Below are positions 51,424-61,540 of a stretch of 64,000 bases of DNA, in pieces. This DNA is from Hyphomicrobiales bacterium. GTDB taxonomy: Bacteria > Pseudomonadota > Alphaproteobacteria > Rhizobiales > Rhizobiaceae. Location of the stretch: NCBI GenBank assembly GCA_900465675.1, contig UBJR01000009.1, forward strand, positions 734,429 to 798,428, read 5' to 3'. Positions within the stretch are counted from its first letter, which is position 1; each line of letters opens with the position of its first letter. The notes beneath the pieces were generated by a model, which was not told the DNA's origin, did not search any database, and saw only the letters and a list, made by a program, of their open reading frames with translations. The position numbers and the translations under genes are program-made.

Positions 51424-53121
51424 ATGACCAACCGCCTCGAAACGATGATCGACCAGGGAACCGGCCGCGAACCGGCCGATATCGTCCTCAAGGGTGGACG
51501 GTTCTTCGATCTGGTAACCGGCGAAATCGTGGCCTCAGACATCGCCATCTCCGGCGACCGGATCGTCGGCACCTGCGCCGATTATCAGGGTGCCACCGAG
51601 ATCGATATATCAGGGAAGATCGTCGTCCCCGGCTTCATCGACACGCATCTGCATATCGAATCCTCGCTTGTCACCCCGCATGAATTCGACCGTTGCGTCC
51701 TGCCTTACGGCGTCACCACGGTGATCTGCGATCCGCACGAGATTGCCAATGTCATCGGCGAAGACGGCATCCGCTTCTTTCTGGAGTCGGCGAACGAAAC
51801 CATCATGGACATCCGTGTCCAGCTTTCCTCCTGCGTTCCGGCAACGCATCTGGAGACGGCAGGCGCCGATCTGCCGATCGAAAAGCTCCTGCCCTTCCGC
51901 GATCACCCGAAGGTCATCGGCCTCGCCGAATTCATGAATTTCCCCGGTGTCATCAACAAGGATCCGGTCTGCATCGCCAAGCTCGAGGCTTTCCAGGGCG
52001 GCCATATCGACGGCCACGCGCCGCTGCTGCGCGGCACCGCCCTCAACGGCTATCTCGCCGCCGGCATCCGCACCGAGCATGAATGCACGACCGCCGAAGA
52101 GGCGCTCGAAAAGATCCGCAAGGGCATGCATATCCTGGTGCGCGAGGGTTCTGTCTCGAAAGACCTGCACGCTCTGATGCCCATCATCACCGAGCGCCTG
52201 TCGCCCTATCTGGCGCTCTGCACCGATGACCGCAATCCGCTCGATATCGCCGAACAGGGCCATCTCGACTACATGATCCGCACCGCGATCAAGCACGGCG
52301 TCGAGCCGCTCGCCGTCTATCGCGCCGCCTCGATTTCCGCCGCCCGCGCCTTCGGGCTCAGCGACCGCGGCCTTGTGGCGCCCGGCTGGCGCGCCGATCT
52401 CGTGGTCATCGACAGCCTCGAAAACTGCAAGGCGGAGATGGTCTTCGCCGCCGGACGCCGCTTCACCGACGCGCTCTTCGCCACCCGCAAGCCGGTCGCC
52501 CCCGTCGGCCTCGACAGCGTCAAGGCCCGTCCGGTTCAGGCCATGCATTTCGGGGTGCCGGTTGCCGAGGGTGAAACGCCTGTCATCGGCGTCATGCCCG
52601 GCAAAATCATCACCGAGCACCGCCGCTACCGCCTGCCGGTCAAGGGCAACCAGACCGATCTCGATCTCGGAAACGACATCATCAAGGTCGCCGTCATCGA
52701 GCGCCACGGCAAGAACGGCAACCATGCCAACGGCTTCGTTCAGGGCTTTGGGCTGAAGAAGGGCGCGATCGCCTCGACCGTCGGCCATGACAGCCACAAT
52801 ATCTGCGTCGTCGGCGTCAACGAGGACGACATGGCGCTCGCCGCCAACCGCCTCGGAGAAATCAAGGGCGGCTTCGTCGTCGTCGAGGACGGCAAGGTCA
52901 CCGGCGAAATCCCGCTCCCCGTCGCCGGCCTGATGAGCCTTGAGCCCTACGAGACCGTCCGCGACACGCTGCATCACTTGAGAAAGGCCGCCTATGCCCT
53001 TGGAACGACTCTGGAAGAGCCCTTCCTCCAGGTCGCCTTCCTGCCGCTCCCGGTGATCCCGCACCTGAAGATTTCGGATATGGGGATGGTGGATGTCGAC
53101 CGGTTCATGCTGATCGGGTGA
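51424..53121 (+). CDS. ade: Adenine deaminase
   Basis: 565-residue amidohydrolase converting adenine to hypoxanthine. The metal site starts at DTHLHIESS (His75, His77); other family features are [13 protein letters not shown] [22 protein letters not shown] with the metal Asp, and [15 protein letters not shown]. Size and domain order (small beta domain flanking the TIM barrel, C-terminal domain) match Ade. ATG 51424 follows GAGGAAGCCACC. It may be cotranscribed with the preceding dehydratase-like gene (84-base gap) but that is uncertain. Confidence 0.95.
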   Translation: MTNRLETMIDQGTGREPADIVLKGGRFFDLVTGEIVASDIAISGDRIVGTCADYQGATEIDISGKIVVPGFIDTHLHIESSLVTPHEFDRCVLPYGVTTVICDPHEIANVIGEDGIRFFLESANETIMDIRVQLSSCVPATHLETAGADLPIEKLLPFRDHPKVIGLAEFMNFPGVINKDPVCIAKLEAFQGGHIDGHAPLLRGTALNGYLAAGIRTEHECTTAEEALEKIRKGMHILVREGSVSKDLHALMPIITERLSPYLALCTDDRNPLDIAEQGHLDYMIRTAIKHGVEPLAVYRAASISAARAFGLSDRGLVAPGWRADLVVIDSLENCKAEMVFAAGRRFTDALFATRKPVAPVGLDSVKARPVQAMHFGVPVAEGETPVIGVMPGKIITEHRRYRLPVKGNQTDLDLGNDIIKVAVIERHGKNGNHANGFVQGFGLKKGAIASTVGHDSHNICVVGVNEDDMALAANRLGEIKGGFVVVEDGKVTGEIPLPVAGLMSLEPYETVRDTLHHLRKAAYALGTTLEEPFLQVAFLPLPVIPHLKISDMGMVDVDRFMLIG

Positions 53122-53177
53122 GCGATCTTGGCAATGCGCTGCAGCTTCACTATCTTTCGATCAGACCGGAGAGTGCC

Positions 53178-53378
53178 ATGAGCAAACTTGAGCAGATCGA
53201 AAAATCAGTGACTGAACTGACCCAGCAGGAGTTCAGCGCTTTTGCAGAATGGTTCGAGACGCTGCAGATGGAGCGTTGGGATCGGCAATTGGAAGCCGAT
53301 GCAGCGAGCGGCAAGCTCGACCAATTCGCCGATGAAGCGCTTGCTGAATTCCGCGCCAGGAAGACGAGACCGCTTTGA
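53178..53378 (+). CDS. Small antitoxin-like protein
   Basis: 66-residue acidic helical protein (MSKLEQIEKSVTELTQQEFS, ending LAEFRARKTRPL). The composition and size, with a short basic toxin-like gene overlapping its stop, fit the antitoxin half of a RelBE/HigBA-like pair. ATG 53178 follows GGAGAGTGCC. Confidence 0.75.
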   Translation: MSKLEQIEKSVTELTQQEFSAFAEWFETLQMERWDRQLEADAASGKLDQFADEALAEFRARKTRPL

Positions 53379-53632
53379 GGCATCACGCCACCGACTCCTT
53401 CTGGCGAGCCTATAATAAGCTCCCCGAACACGTAAGGCAGCACGCCGACGAAAGCTTCGAGCTTCTAAAATCCGATCCCAAACACCCCTCTTTGCACTTC
53501 AAGAATATCGGCCGTTTCTGGTCCGCGCGAGTCGGTGCGTCATGGCGAACCCTCGCCGTCAGAGACGGCGACGACTTCATCTGGTGGTGGATTGGCTCGC
53601 ACGCGGAATACGACAAGCTGCTCAAGCCTTAG
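53375..53632 (+). CDS. ParE/RelE-like toxin
   Basis: 85-residue protein with features of the RelE/ParE superfamily: SFWRAYNKLPEHVRQHADES, DPKHPSLHFKNIG, and FWSARVGASWRTLAVRDGDD then WWWIGSHAEYDKLL. The start is TTG 53375, which shares bases with the antitoxin stop (TTGA), so its translation depends on the upstream frame. Type II TA pair inferred from order and fold. Confidence 0.8.
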   Translation: MRHHATDSFWRAYNKLPEHVRQHADESFELLKSDPKHPSLHFKNIGRFWSARVGASWRTLAVRDGDDFIWWWIGSHAEYDKLLKP

Positions 53633-53643
53633 TCAACGGCGTA

Positions 53644-55284
53644 TCACGTCAAGCGGCCGCAATACCCGCTCAGCGGCGCAAGCTTCAGCGAAGTTCCGGA
53701 AACCGCTCCCTTGAGCCCCGGCACCGCAACAGCGCCAGCCACCTTCACACCCGCAGGCAGTTCAAACGCCGCCGCCTCGCGCGTCAGGTTGAAAACAAAA
53801 AGCAGCTTCTCACCAGCCTTCGTCCGCGTAAATGCCAGCAGGTCCTGGTTGGTGCCGAGGAAGTCCATGTCGCCGTCAATGAGCGCCGGATGCTGTTTGC
53901 GGAATGCCAGCGTTTCCCGGTAATGCAAAAGCACAGAAGCGGCGTCCGCTTCCTGGGTGTCGACGGATAGCGCTGCCTGCTCGTAGGGCACCGGCAGCCA
54001 GCTCTTCTCCGCGCCGGTGAAACCGGCATGCGCCTTGGCCGCTTCCCAGGGCATCGGCGTGCGGCATCCGTCGCGGCCCTTGAAGGCCGGCCAGAAGCGG
54101 ATGCCGTAGGGATCGCGCAGGTCCTCGAAGGCGAGCTCGGCTTCGGGCAGGCCGAGTTCCTCACCCTGATAGAGGCAAATCGAACCGCGCAGCGCCGCCA
54201 GTACCGAAATCGCCAGCTTGGCGATCACCGGCCGCTCTGCCTCGGTCTTCGCGAAGCGGCTGACATGGCGGTTGACGTCGTGGTTGGAAAAGGCCCAGCA
54301 GACCCACCCGTTTGCCACCATGCGCTGGAACGTATCGACGCATTTGCGGATATGGGCAGCGGTGAAATCGGGGCCGAGCAGGTCGAACGTGTAGCACATA
54401 TGCAGCTTGTCGCCGCCGTCGACATAGGCCGCCACCGTCTTCAGCGAGCGCGCGCCATCACCGACCTCGCCGACCGTCGTCCTGTATTCATACTGGTCGA
54501 GCAGCGCCCGGAAGCGCTTGAGGAAATCGACATTCTCCGGCTGCGTCTTGTCGTAGAGATGGTTCTGCATGCCGTAGGGATTGCTGTCGGGCGCATCGAG
54601 CCCTGCATCGCTCTCGTCGGGCTCGTGCGGAGGGTTGTCGCGCAGCAGCTTGTCGCAGAAGTAATAGTTGACCGTATCGAGCCGGAAGCCATCGACACCG
54701 CGGTCGAGCCAGAATTTCACGGTCTTCAGCACCGCGTCCTGAACCTCCTTGTTGTGAAAATTCAGATCCGGCTGCGAGGTCAGGAAGTTGTGCTGGTAAT
54801 ATTGGCGGCGCACGCCGTCCCATTCCCAGCCCGGCCCGCCGAAGATCGACAGCCAGTTGTTCGGCGCCGTGCCGTCGCGCTTCGGATCGGCCCAGACATA
54901 CCATTCGGCCTTCGGATTATCGCGGCTCGCCCGGCTCTCGATGAACCACGGATGCTGGTCGGAGGTGTGGGAGATCACCTGGTCGATGATCACCTTGATG
55001 CCATGCGCATGCGCGGCCTTCATCATCTCGTCGAAATCGTCGAGCGTGCCGAAGATCGGATCGACGTCGCAATAATCGGAAACGTCGTAGCCCATATCGG
55101 CCATCGGCGACTTGAAGAAGGGCGACAGCCAGATCGCATCCACGCCGAGGCTGGCAATATACGGCAACCGGCGCGTGATTCCCTTCAGGTCGCCCAGACC
55201 ATCGCCGTTCGTATCCTGAAAAGAGCGTGGATAGACCTGATAGATCACCGCGCCCCGCCACCAGTCCGCCGTCTTGCCTGCCAT
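53644..55284 (-). CDS. GH13 alpha-glucosidase/oligo-1,6-glucosidase family
   Basis: 546-residue alpha-amylase family enzyme: VIDQVISHTSDQHPWF (region I), GFRLDTVNYY with the nucleophile Asp, TTVGEVGDG with the acid/base Glu, and FSNHDVNRH with the third Asp. It begins WWRGAVIYQVYPRSFQDTNG, as alpha-glucosidases (AglA) of rhizobia do. Cytoplasmic, no signal. ATG 55284 follows GGAGAGTGCATTC. It would split maltose, sucrose-like or trehalose-like alpha-glucosides; no agl transporter genes are adjacent. Confidence 0.92.
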   Translation of the reverse strand: MAGKTADWWRGAVIYQVYPRSFQDTNGDGLGDLKGITRRLPYIASLGVDAIWLSPFFKSPMADMGYDVSDYCDVDPIFGTLDDFDEMMKAAHAHGIKVIIDQVISHTSDQHPWFIESRASRDNPKAEWYVWADPKRDGTAPNNWLSIFGGPGWEWDGVRRQYYQHNFLTSQPDLNFHNKEVQDAVLKTVKFWLDRGVDGFRLDTVNYYFCDKLLRDNPPHEPDESDAGLDAPDSNPYGMQNHLYDKTQPENVDFLKRFRALLDQYEYRTTVGEVGDGARSLKTVAAYVDGGDKLHMCYTFDLLGPDFTAAHIRKCVDTFQRMVANGWVCWAFSNHDVNRHVSRFAKTEAERPVIAKLAISVLAALRGSICLYQGEELGLPEAELAFEDLRDPYGIRFWPAFKGRDGCRTPMPWEAAKAHAGFTGAEKSWLPVPYEQAALSVDTQEADAASVLLHYRETLAFRKQHPALIDGDMDFLGTNQDLLAFTRTKAGEKLLFVFNLTREAAAFELPAGVKVAGAVAVPGLKGAVSGTSLKLAPLSGYCGRLT

Positions 55285-55475
55285 GAATGCACTCTCCGAA
55301 TAGTCCGAATGCAGACAGACTAAAGCCGTGAAAACAAAAAACAACTGCGTTAACAGCCTATTCTGGGGTAGACGCGGAAAGGCAAATTCGTGCCGCATAT
55401 AGGCTTGTCCACACCCATGACGACCCCTTCGCAAGGGGGGTTGCAACGCCAAACCTTTGCGATAAGGTGCGCGTT

Positions 55476-55494
55476 GACCTGCACGTAACAGGTC
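55476..55494. promoter_or_regulatory. Inverted repeat upstream of oppA
   Basis: GACCTG-CACGTAA-CAGGTC, a perfect 6-7-6 repeat 58 bases before the oppA start. It may be an operator or an RNA hairpin; no known regulator consensus is recognised. Confidence 0.4.
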
Positions 55495-55551
55495 AAAACC
55501 GGGAACAAATGACTAAAAACAGGCGACAAAGCCTGGAAAGGTGGCCCAACC

Positions 55552-57132
55552 ATGAACCATATAACGAAAAAAATTCTAGCTTCCGCAATGTTTGGCACAT
55601 TGCTGGCTTTCTCGGCCCACGCGGCCACGATCAACATCCACAATGGCGGCGACCCGACATCGCTCGATCCGCAGAAACTGTCAGGCGACTGGGAAAACCG
55701 CATCGCCGGCGACATTTTCGAAGGTCTCGTCACGGAAGATGCCAAGGACAATCCGATTCCCGGCCAGGCCGAGAGCTGGAAAGTGTCCGATGACGGCAAG
55801 GTCTACACCTTCAAGCTTCGCGACGGCATCAAGTGGTCCGATGGCCAGCCGGTAACGGCCGGAGACTTCGTCTTCGCCTTCCAGCGCCTCGTCGATCCGA
55901 AGAACGCCGCCGATTATGCCTACCTGCAGTTCACCATCAAGAACGCGGAAAAAATCAACAAGGGCGAGATCGCCGATCTCAACCAGCTCGGCGTCAAGGC
56001 TGTCGATGACAAGACGCTCGAGATCACGCTCGAAAATCCGACCCCCTATTTCATCAACGCGCTGATGCACTACACCGCCTATCCGCTGCCGAAGCATGTG
56101 GTGGAAGCCAAGGGCGCCGATTGGGTGAAGATCGGCAACATCGTCACCAACGGTCCCTATAAGCCGACTGAATGGATTCCGGGTTCGCATGTCACCACCG
56201 TCAAGAACGACCAGTATTACGGCGCCAAGGACGTGAAGATCGACGGCGCCAAGTTCTTCGTCCTCGAAGACCAGGAAGCGGCGCTGAAGCGCTACCGCGC
56301 CGGCGAATTCGACATCCTCACCGACTTCCCGACCGACCAGTACGAGTGGATGAAGAAGAACCTGCCGGGCCAGGCGCATGTCGCGCCGTTCTCCGGTCTC
56401 TACTACTACGTCATCAATTCACAGAAACCGCCCTTCAGCGACAAGCGCGTCCGCCAGGCCCTGTCCATGGCGATCAACCGCGAAGTCATCGGCCCGCAGA
56501 TCCTCGGCACCGGCGAACTGCCGGCCTATTCCTGGGTCCCGCCGGGCACGGCGAATTACGGCGATCCGGCTTACGTCTCCTGGAAGGACCTGCCCTACAA
56601 GGACAAGGTCGAGGAAGCCAAGAAGCTGCTCAAGGAAGCAGGCTTCGGTCCTGATCACCCGCTGACGGCCGAGCTCAAGTACAACACCAACGACAACCAC
56701 AAGCGCATCGCCGTGGCGATCGCCTCGATGTGGAAGCCGTTGGGTGTCAATGTCGAGCTCGTCAATGCCGAAACCAAGGTGCATTACGACCAGCTGCAGC
56801 GCGGCGAAGTGCAGATCGGCCGTGCCGGCTGGCTCGCCGACTACAACGACCCCGACAACTTCCTGAACCTGCTCGTGACAGGCGTCCAGATGAACTACGG
56901 CCGCTGGTCGAACCCGGAATATGACAAGCTGATCAAGGACGGCAACGCCCAGACCGATCTGACCAAGCGTGCCGAAATGTTCAAGAAGGCCGAGCAGATC
57001 GCGCTGGATGATTCCGCCGCGCTGCCGATCTACTACTACGTCTCCAAGAACGTCGTTTCGCCCAAGATCGAGGGCTTCGTCGACAACGTCCAGGACATCC
57101 ACCGCACCCGCTGGCTGTCGATGAAAGAGTAA
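55552..57132 (+). CDS. oppA: Oligopeptide ABC transporter, binding protein
   Basis: 526-residue periplasmic protein of the SBP_bac_5 family: signal 1-24 (ending AFSAHA), then the classic opening INIHNGGDPTSLDPQKLSGD and KLRDGIKWSDGQPVTAGDFV. It delivers oligopeptides (or murein peptides) to the OppBC permease. ATG 55552 follows GGAAAGGTGGCCCAACC. A stem-loop lies right after the stop. Confidence 0.93.
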   Translation: MNHITKKILASAMFGTLLAFSAHAATINIHNGGDPTSLDPQKLSGDWENRIAGDIFEGLVTEDAKDNPIPGQAESWKVSDDGKVYTFKLRDGIKWSDGQPVTAGDFVFAFQRLVDPKNAADYAYLQFTIKNAEKINKGEIADLNQLGVKAVDDKTLEITLENPTPYFINALMHYTAYPLPKHVVEAKGADWVKIGNIVTNGPYKPTEWIPGSHVTTVKNDQYYGAKDVKIDGAKFFVLEDQEAALKRYRAGEFDILTDFPTDQYEWMKKNLPGQAHVAPFSGLYYYVINSQKPPFSDKRVRQALSMAINREVIGPQILGTGELPAYSWVPPGTANYGDPAYVSWKDLPYKDKVEEAKKLLKEAGFGPDHPLTAELKYNTNDNHKRIAVAIASMWKPLGVNVELVNAETKVHYDQLQRGEVQIGRAGWLADYNDPDNFLNLLVTGVQMNYGRWSNPEYDKLIKDGNAQTDLTKRAEMFKKAEQIALDDSAALPIYYYVSKNVVSPKIEGFVDNVQDIHRTRWLSMKE

Positions 57133-57140
57133 AGGAAAAC

Positions 57141-57169
57141 GGCCCTTTCCGCGCCTTGCGGAAAGGGCC
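57141..57169 (+). promoter_or_regulatory. oppA-oppB intergenic stem-loop
   Basis: 12-bp perfect stem GGCCCTTTCCGC / GCGGAAAGGGCC with a 5-base loop, no U run. Such structures often protect the upstream oppA message from decay, giving more binding protein than permease. Confidence 0.7.
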
Positions 57170-57180
57170 GGTCCACGATC

Positions 57181-58104
57181 ATGATCAAATATGCACTCCG
57201 TCGATTGCTGTCGACGATCCCGGTTCTGTGGATCGCCGTCACAGCCTGCTTTTTCGTTTTGCGCCTTGCCCCCGGCGGCCCCTTCGATGGCGAAAGGCCA
57301 TTGCCGCCGGTGATCCTGAAGAACCTGGCTGTCCACTACAATCTGGATAAGCCGCTCATCCAGCAGTACCTCATCTATGTGGGTGATCTGCTGAGAGGCG
57401 ATCTCGGCCCGTCATTTGCCAGCGAAGACTTCACCGTCGCGCAGCAGATCATGATCGGCCTGCCCTATACCTTCACGATCGGCACGGCCGCTTTCCTGCT
57501 CGCCATCATCGTCGGCGTCTTCGTCGGCTGTCTTGGGGCGCTCTATCAGAACAAGACGCCGGATTACATTCTGGGCGCTCTGATCCTGGTAGGCGTCGTG
57601 CTGCCGAACTTCCTGATCGCGCCGATCCTGCAGCTGGTCTTCGGCATCCATCTCGCCTGGCTTCCGGTCGGCGGCTGGGGTGACGGCTCGCTGAAATACC
57701 TGGTGCTGCCCGTCGTGGTGCTGGCGCTGCCGCATGCCGGCCGCATCTCGCGCATCACTCGCGGCTCGATGATCGAGGTGATGGGCCAGAACTATATCCG
57801 CACCGCCAAGGCCAAGGGCATCGGTCCGCGCCTGACGGTCATGCGTCATGCGCTGAAGCCCGCCATGATGCCCGTCGTCTCCTATCTCGGCCCGGCGGCC
57901 AGTTATCTTCTCACCGGCTCGCTGGTCGTCGAAAGCGTCTTCGGACTGCCCGGCATCGGCCGCTATTTCATCAATGCAGCGCTGAACCGCGACTACGGCA
58001 TGGTTCTCGGAACGGTCATCTTCTACATGGTGCTGATCGTCTTTTTGAACCTTCTCGTCGATATCGCCTACGCGTGGCTCGATCCGAAAGTGAGAAACCG
58101 ATGA
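57181..58104 (+). CDS. oppB: Oligopeptide ABC transporter, permease
   Basis: 307-residue inner-membrane permease with six helices and the conserved MIKYALRRLLSTIPVLWIAV start and EAA-like loop QNYIRTAKAKGIGPRLTVMR. The stop overlaps oppC ATG (ATGA). Confidence 0.93.
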   Translation: MIKYALRRLLSTIPVLWIAVTACFFVLRLAPGGPFDGERPLPPVILKNLAVHYNLDKPLIQQYLIYVGDLLRGDLGPSFASEDFTVAQQIMIGLPYTFTIGTAAFLLAIIVGVFVGCLGALYQNKTPDYILGALILVGVVLPNFLIAPILQLVFGIHLAWLPVGGWGDGSLKYLVLPVVVLALPHAGRISRITRGSMIEVMGQNYIRTAKAKGIGPRLTVMRHALKPAMMPVVSYLGPAASYLLTGSLVVESVFGLPGIGRYFINAALNRDYGMVLGTVIFYMVLIVFLNLLVDIAYAWLDPKVRNR

Positions 58105-59018
58105 TCCTCAATCCTGCCAAACGCGAGTTGCTGGCAGCCGAACTGCTGGAGGCCGAAGGCCTGGCGCCGGAAGGCCGCTCGCTCACCAAGGACGCGCTCC
58201 GTCGCCTGTCGCGCAACAAGGCCGCGGTAGTCTCGATCGTCGTCCTCGTGCTCCTGGTTCTCGTCGCCTTCATCGGCCCGTGGTTCATCCCCTATAATTA
58301 CGAGGATCCGGACTGGGCCGCCTTCCGCATCCCGCCCTCCTTCGAAACCGGCCACTATTTCGGCACCGACCCGAACGGCCGCGATCTGCTGGCCCGCGTG
58401 CTTTACGGCACCCGCATCTCGCTGGCCGTCGCCTTCACCGCAACGCTGGTCTCTGTCGTCATCGGCGTGCTCTACGGCGCCATCTCAGGCTATATCGGCG
58501 GACGGCTGGATTCGATCATGATGCGCTTCGTCGACATCATGTACGCCTTCCCCTACATCCTCTTCGTCATCCTCTTGATGGTGATCTTCGGCCGCAACGT
58601 CTACCTGCTCTTTGCAGCGATCGGCGCGCTCGAATGGCTGACCATGGCCCGTATCGTTCGCGGCCAGACGCTGTCGATCAAGCACCGCGAGTTCATCGAA
58701 GCCGCACGCGCTTCGGGCCAGCGGCCCCTCAAGATCATCATCAAACACATCATCCCGAACCTGATCGGCCCTGTCGTGATCTTCGCGGCACTGACCGTGC
58801 CCGAGATCATCGCCACGGAGAGTTTCCTCTCCTATCTCGGCTTCGGCGTGCAGGAACCGCTCACCTCGCTCGGCACACTGATCGCCGAGGGCACCGATGC
58901 CATGGAAAGCATGCCTTGGCTGCTGATCTTCCCGGCCGGTTTCCTTGTCGCCCTGCTGCTCAGCCTGCTGTTCATCGGCGACGGCCTGCGCGACGCGTTC
59001 GACCCGAAGGATCGCTGA
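58101..59018 (+). CDS. oppC: Oligopeptide ABC transporter, permease
   Basis: 305-residue permease with an N-terminal cytoplasmic helix, six membrane helices and the family segment HYFGTDPNGRDLLARVLYG, plus EAARASGQRPLKIIIKHI for the ATPase contact. ATG 58101 is coupled to oppB; oppD starts one base after its stop. Confidence 0.93.
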   Translation: MILNPAKRELLAAELLEAEGLAPEGRSLTKDALRRLSRNKAAVVSIVVLVLLVLVAFIGPWFIPYNYEDPDWAAFRIPPSFETGHYFGTDPNGRDLLARVLYGTRISLAVAFTATLVSVVIGVLYGAISGYIGGRLDSIMMRFVDIMYAFPYILFVILLMVIFGRNVYLLFAAIGALEWLTMARIVRGQTLSIKHREFIEAARASGQRPLKIIIKHIIPNLIGPVVIFAALTVPEIIATESFLSYLGFGVQEPLTSLGTLIAEGTDAMESMPWLLIFPAGFLVALLLSLLFIGDGLRDAFDPKDR

Positions 59019-59019
59019 C

Positions 59020-60012
59020 ATGACCGAAAACCTTCTGGAACTCAAAGACTACTCGATCACCTTCGAGACCCCGGACGGCCAGGTAAAGGCCGTCTCCAAC
59101 ATGAACCTGTCGATCAAGCGCGGCGAGCGTGTCGCCATCGTCGGTGAATCCGGCTCCGGCAAGAGCCAGACGTTTCTCGGCGTCATGGGCTTGCTTGCCA
59201 AGAACGGCAGAACATCGGGCCAGGCGCTGCTTGAGGGACGCGACGTGCTGTCGCTGAAGCCGAAAGAGCTCGACCAAGTCCGCGGCAAGGACATGGCCAT
59301 GGTCTTCCAGGACCCGATGACCGCCTTGAATCCGTCTCTCAGGATTTCCCGGCAACTGACGGAACAGCTTGAGGTTCACCGCGGTTTCACGGCGCGCGCC
59401 GCCTCAGCCGAAGCCCTCGACATGCTGAAGAGGGTCGGCATTCCTGACCCGACAAGGCGCTTCAATCTCTACCCGCACGAGCTCTCCGGCGGCATGCGCC
59501 AGCGCATCGTCATCGCCATGGCGCTCCTGACCAAGCCGAAGCTCCTGATCGCCGACGAGCCGACGACGGCGCTCGACGTCACCATCCAGGCGCAGATACT
59601 CGATCTGTTCAACGACCTGACCTCGGAGATGAACACCGCGCTGGTGATGATCACTCACGATCTCGGCGTCGTCGCCGGCCTCGCCGACCGCGTCGCCGTC
59701 ATGTATGCCGGGCGCATCGTCGAGGAAGCGCCGGTCGACGAACTCTTCGACAACCCGGCGCATCCCTATACGGCGGCGCTTCATGCCTCGATCCCGCGCC
59801 CGGATCAGGATGTCGACGAACTCGTCGTCATCCCCGGACGGCCACCGAACCTGCAGCATCTGCCGAAAGGCTGCAATTTCTCGCCCCGCTGTTCGCAGGT
59901 CCAGGACGATTGCATCAATCGCCCGCCAACGCTCGAAACGCTTGCGCCGCGCCACTGTGCCGCCTGCTACCATCCCTTCCCGCGCCGCGAGGAGCTTCTG
60001 ATCCATGGCTGA
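59020..60012 (+). CDS. oppD: Oligopeptide ABC transporter, ATPase
   Basis: 330-residue ATPase: Walker [10 protein letters not shown], signature LSGGMRQRI, Walker [13 protein letters not shown], and the C-terminal oligo_HPY Cys motif ([14 protein letters not shown]) that can bind an iron-sulfur cluster. Overlaps oppF by 8 bases. Confidence 0.93.
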   Translation: MTENLLELKDYSITFETPDGQVKAVSNMNLSIKRGERVAIVGESGSGKSQTFLGVMGLLAKNGRTSGQALLEGRDVLSLKPKELDQVRGKDMAMVFQDPMTALNPSLRISRQLTEQLEVHRGFTARAASAEALDMLKRVGIPDPTRRFNLYPHELSGGMRQRIVIAMALLTKPKLLIADEPTTALDVTIQAQILDLFNDLTSEMNTALVMITHDLGVVAGLADRVAVMYAGRIVEEAPVDELFDNPAHPYTAALHASIPRPDQDVDELVVIPGRPPNLQHLPKGCNFSPRCSQVQDDCINRPPTLETLAPRHCAACYHPFPRREELLIHG

Positions 60013-60988
60013 CCGTTCCCTGCTCCGGGTCGAAAATCTGACGACCCAGTTCGAACTGCCCGCCAAGGGCTTCTTCAAGCCGCCGGTCATGCTGACAGCG
60101 GTCAACAATGTGAGCTTCGATCTCAAGGAAGGCCGCACGCTCGGCATCGTCGGCGAATCCGGCTGCGGCAAGTCCACGCTCGGCCGCTCCATCCTGCGCT
60201 TGCTGACCTCGCAGAAAGGCCGCATCCTCTGGCAGGGCCGCAACCTGCTCGATCTTTCCGACGAGGAGATGCGGGCCGCACGCCGCGACATGCAGATCAT
60301 CTTCCAGGACCCGATCGCCTCGCTCGATCCCCGCATGACGGTCGGCGACATCATCGCCGAACCGCTGACGGTCTTCGAACCGAAGCTGTCGAAAGCACAG
60401 CGCCTGGACCGCGTCCGCGACATCATGAATGCCGTCGGCCTCGTGCCCGAAATGATCAACCGTTACCCGCATGAATTCTCGGGCGGTCAGGCGCAGCGTA
60501 TCGGCATTGCCCGCGCCGTCGTGACCAAGCCGAAGCTGATCATCTGCGACGAGCCGGTCTCCGCGCTCGACGTGTCGATCCAGGGCCAGGTCATCACCCT
60601 CTTGCGCAAACTGCGCAAGGAATTCGGCCTGACGCTGATCTTCATCAGCCATGACCTCTCGGTTGTGCGGTTAATTTCCGACGACGTGCTGGTGCTCTAT
60701 CTCGGCAAGGTGGTCGAAGCAGGCGATTGCGCGACGGTGTTCGAAAACCCCGCTCACCCCTATACGCAGGCGCTCTTCTCGGCAGCCCCGATCCCGGATC
60801 CGAAGCTTGCCCGGCAGCGCACCCGCATCCGTCTGCAGGGCGATCCGCCCTCGCCGCTCAACCCGCCGAAGGGCTGCGTCTTCTCGCCCCGCTGCTGGAA
60901 GGCGACCGACATCTGTCGCACCGAAATGCCGCCGACAGAGCAGGTTCGGCCCGGGCAATCGGCGGCCTGCTATCACATGGATCGCTGA
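60005..60988 (+). CDS. oppF: Oligopeptide ABC transporter, ATPase
   Basis: 327-residue second ATPase: Walker A GESGCGKST, signature FSGGQAQRI, Walker B LIICDEPVSALD and the Cys-rich tail GCVFSPRCWKATDIC. OppD and OppF together drive peptide import. Operon end; terminator at 61043. Confidence 0.93.
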   Translation: MADRSLLRVENLTTQFELPAKGFFKPPVMLTAVNNVSFDLKEGRTLGIVGESGCGKSTLGRSILRLLTSQKGRILWQGRNLLDLSDEEMRAARRDMQIIFQDPIASLDPRMTVGDIIAEPLTVFEPKLSKAQRLDRVRDIMNAVGLVPEMINRYPHEFSGGQAQRIGIARAVVTKPKLIICDEPVSALDVSIQGQVITLLRKLRKEFGLTLIFISHDLSVVRLISDDVLVLYLGKVVEAGDCATVFENPAHPYTQALFSAAPIPDPKLARQRTRIRLQGDPPSPLNPPKGCVFSPRCWKATDICRTEMPPTEQVRPGQSAACYHMDR

Positions 60989-61042
60989 TCTCAAATCCGC
61001 CCTGGCGACTGACGCGCGCAACACGCGGACAGCTCCAGCGCT

Positions 61043-61079
61043 TGCCCCGGAGCGGAACAAATGACGCTCCGGGGCAGTT
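61043..61079 (+). terminator. Terminator of the opp operon
   Basis: 12-bp perfect stem TGCCCCGGAGCG / CGCTCCGGGGCA with a 10-base loop, followed by GTTTCC. 54 bases after the oppF stop. Confidence 0.75.
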
Positions 61080-61138
61080 TCCTCCTCGTGAAACACATGT
61101 TCCGGGTCTTGGTAGGGCTCCGAATGGAGGAAAGAATA

Positions 61139-61486
61139 ATGCTGAAATTGATCTCGAATGCCGGTCTTGCCCTGGCACTCACCTTGGGCAGCGTCGCGCT
61201 GCCCGTAAGCTTTGCGCAGGCGCAGGACGTGCAGTTCCGCATTGGTCCAGATGGCGTGCGCATTTACGATCGCGACCGCGACAGGGATCGCTACGGTGAC
61301 CGCGATCGCGATTTCCGCCGCGGCTGCAGCCCGCGCGAAGCCGTGATGGCCGCCCGCGATGCGGGCCTGCGCCGCGCCGAAGTCGTCCGCGTTACCGACC
61401 GCAGTGTCACCGTTCGCGGCTGGACGCGCGGTGGTCCTGACCGGATCATTTTCGCCAATCGCCGTGGCTGCCCGGAAATCGGCTAA
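61139..61486 (+). CDS. Small exported Asp-Arg-rich protein of unknown function
   Basis: 115-residue protein with signal 1-27 (LALALTLGSVALPVSFAQAQ), then a stretch of Asp-Arg repeats (residues 45-62, RDRDRDRYGDRDRD) and a C-terminal conserved part GCSPREAVMAARDAGLRRAE to RIIFANRRGCPEIG. The conserved part resembles small rhizobial antifreeze-type/uncharacterised repeats; no function known. ATG 61139 follows GGAGGAAAGAATA. Confidence 0.75.
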   Translation: MLKLISNAGLALALTLGSVALPVSFAQAQDVQFRIGPDGVRIYDRDRDRDRYGDRDRDFRRGCSPREAVMAARDAGLRRAEVVRVTDRSVTVRGWTRGGPDRIIFANRRGCPEIG

Positions 61487-61513
61487 GCTTCAAAAACCGC
61501 GTTTCGAAAAGAG

Positions 61514-61540
61514 ACGGCCCGCCCAAAGCGGGCCGTTTGC
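61514..61540 (+). terminator. Terminator after the small exported protein
   Basis: 9-bp stem ACGGCCCGC / GCGGGCCGT with loop CCAAA, followed by TTTGC; 27 bases past the stop. Confidence 0.75.
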
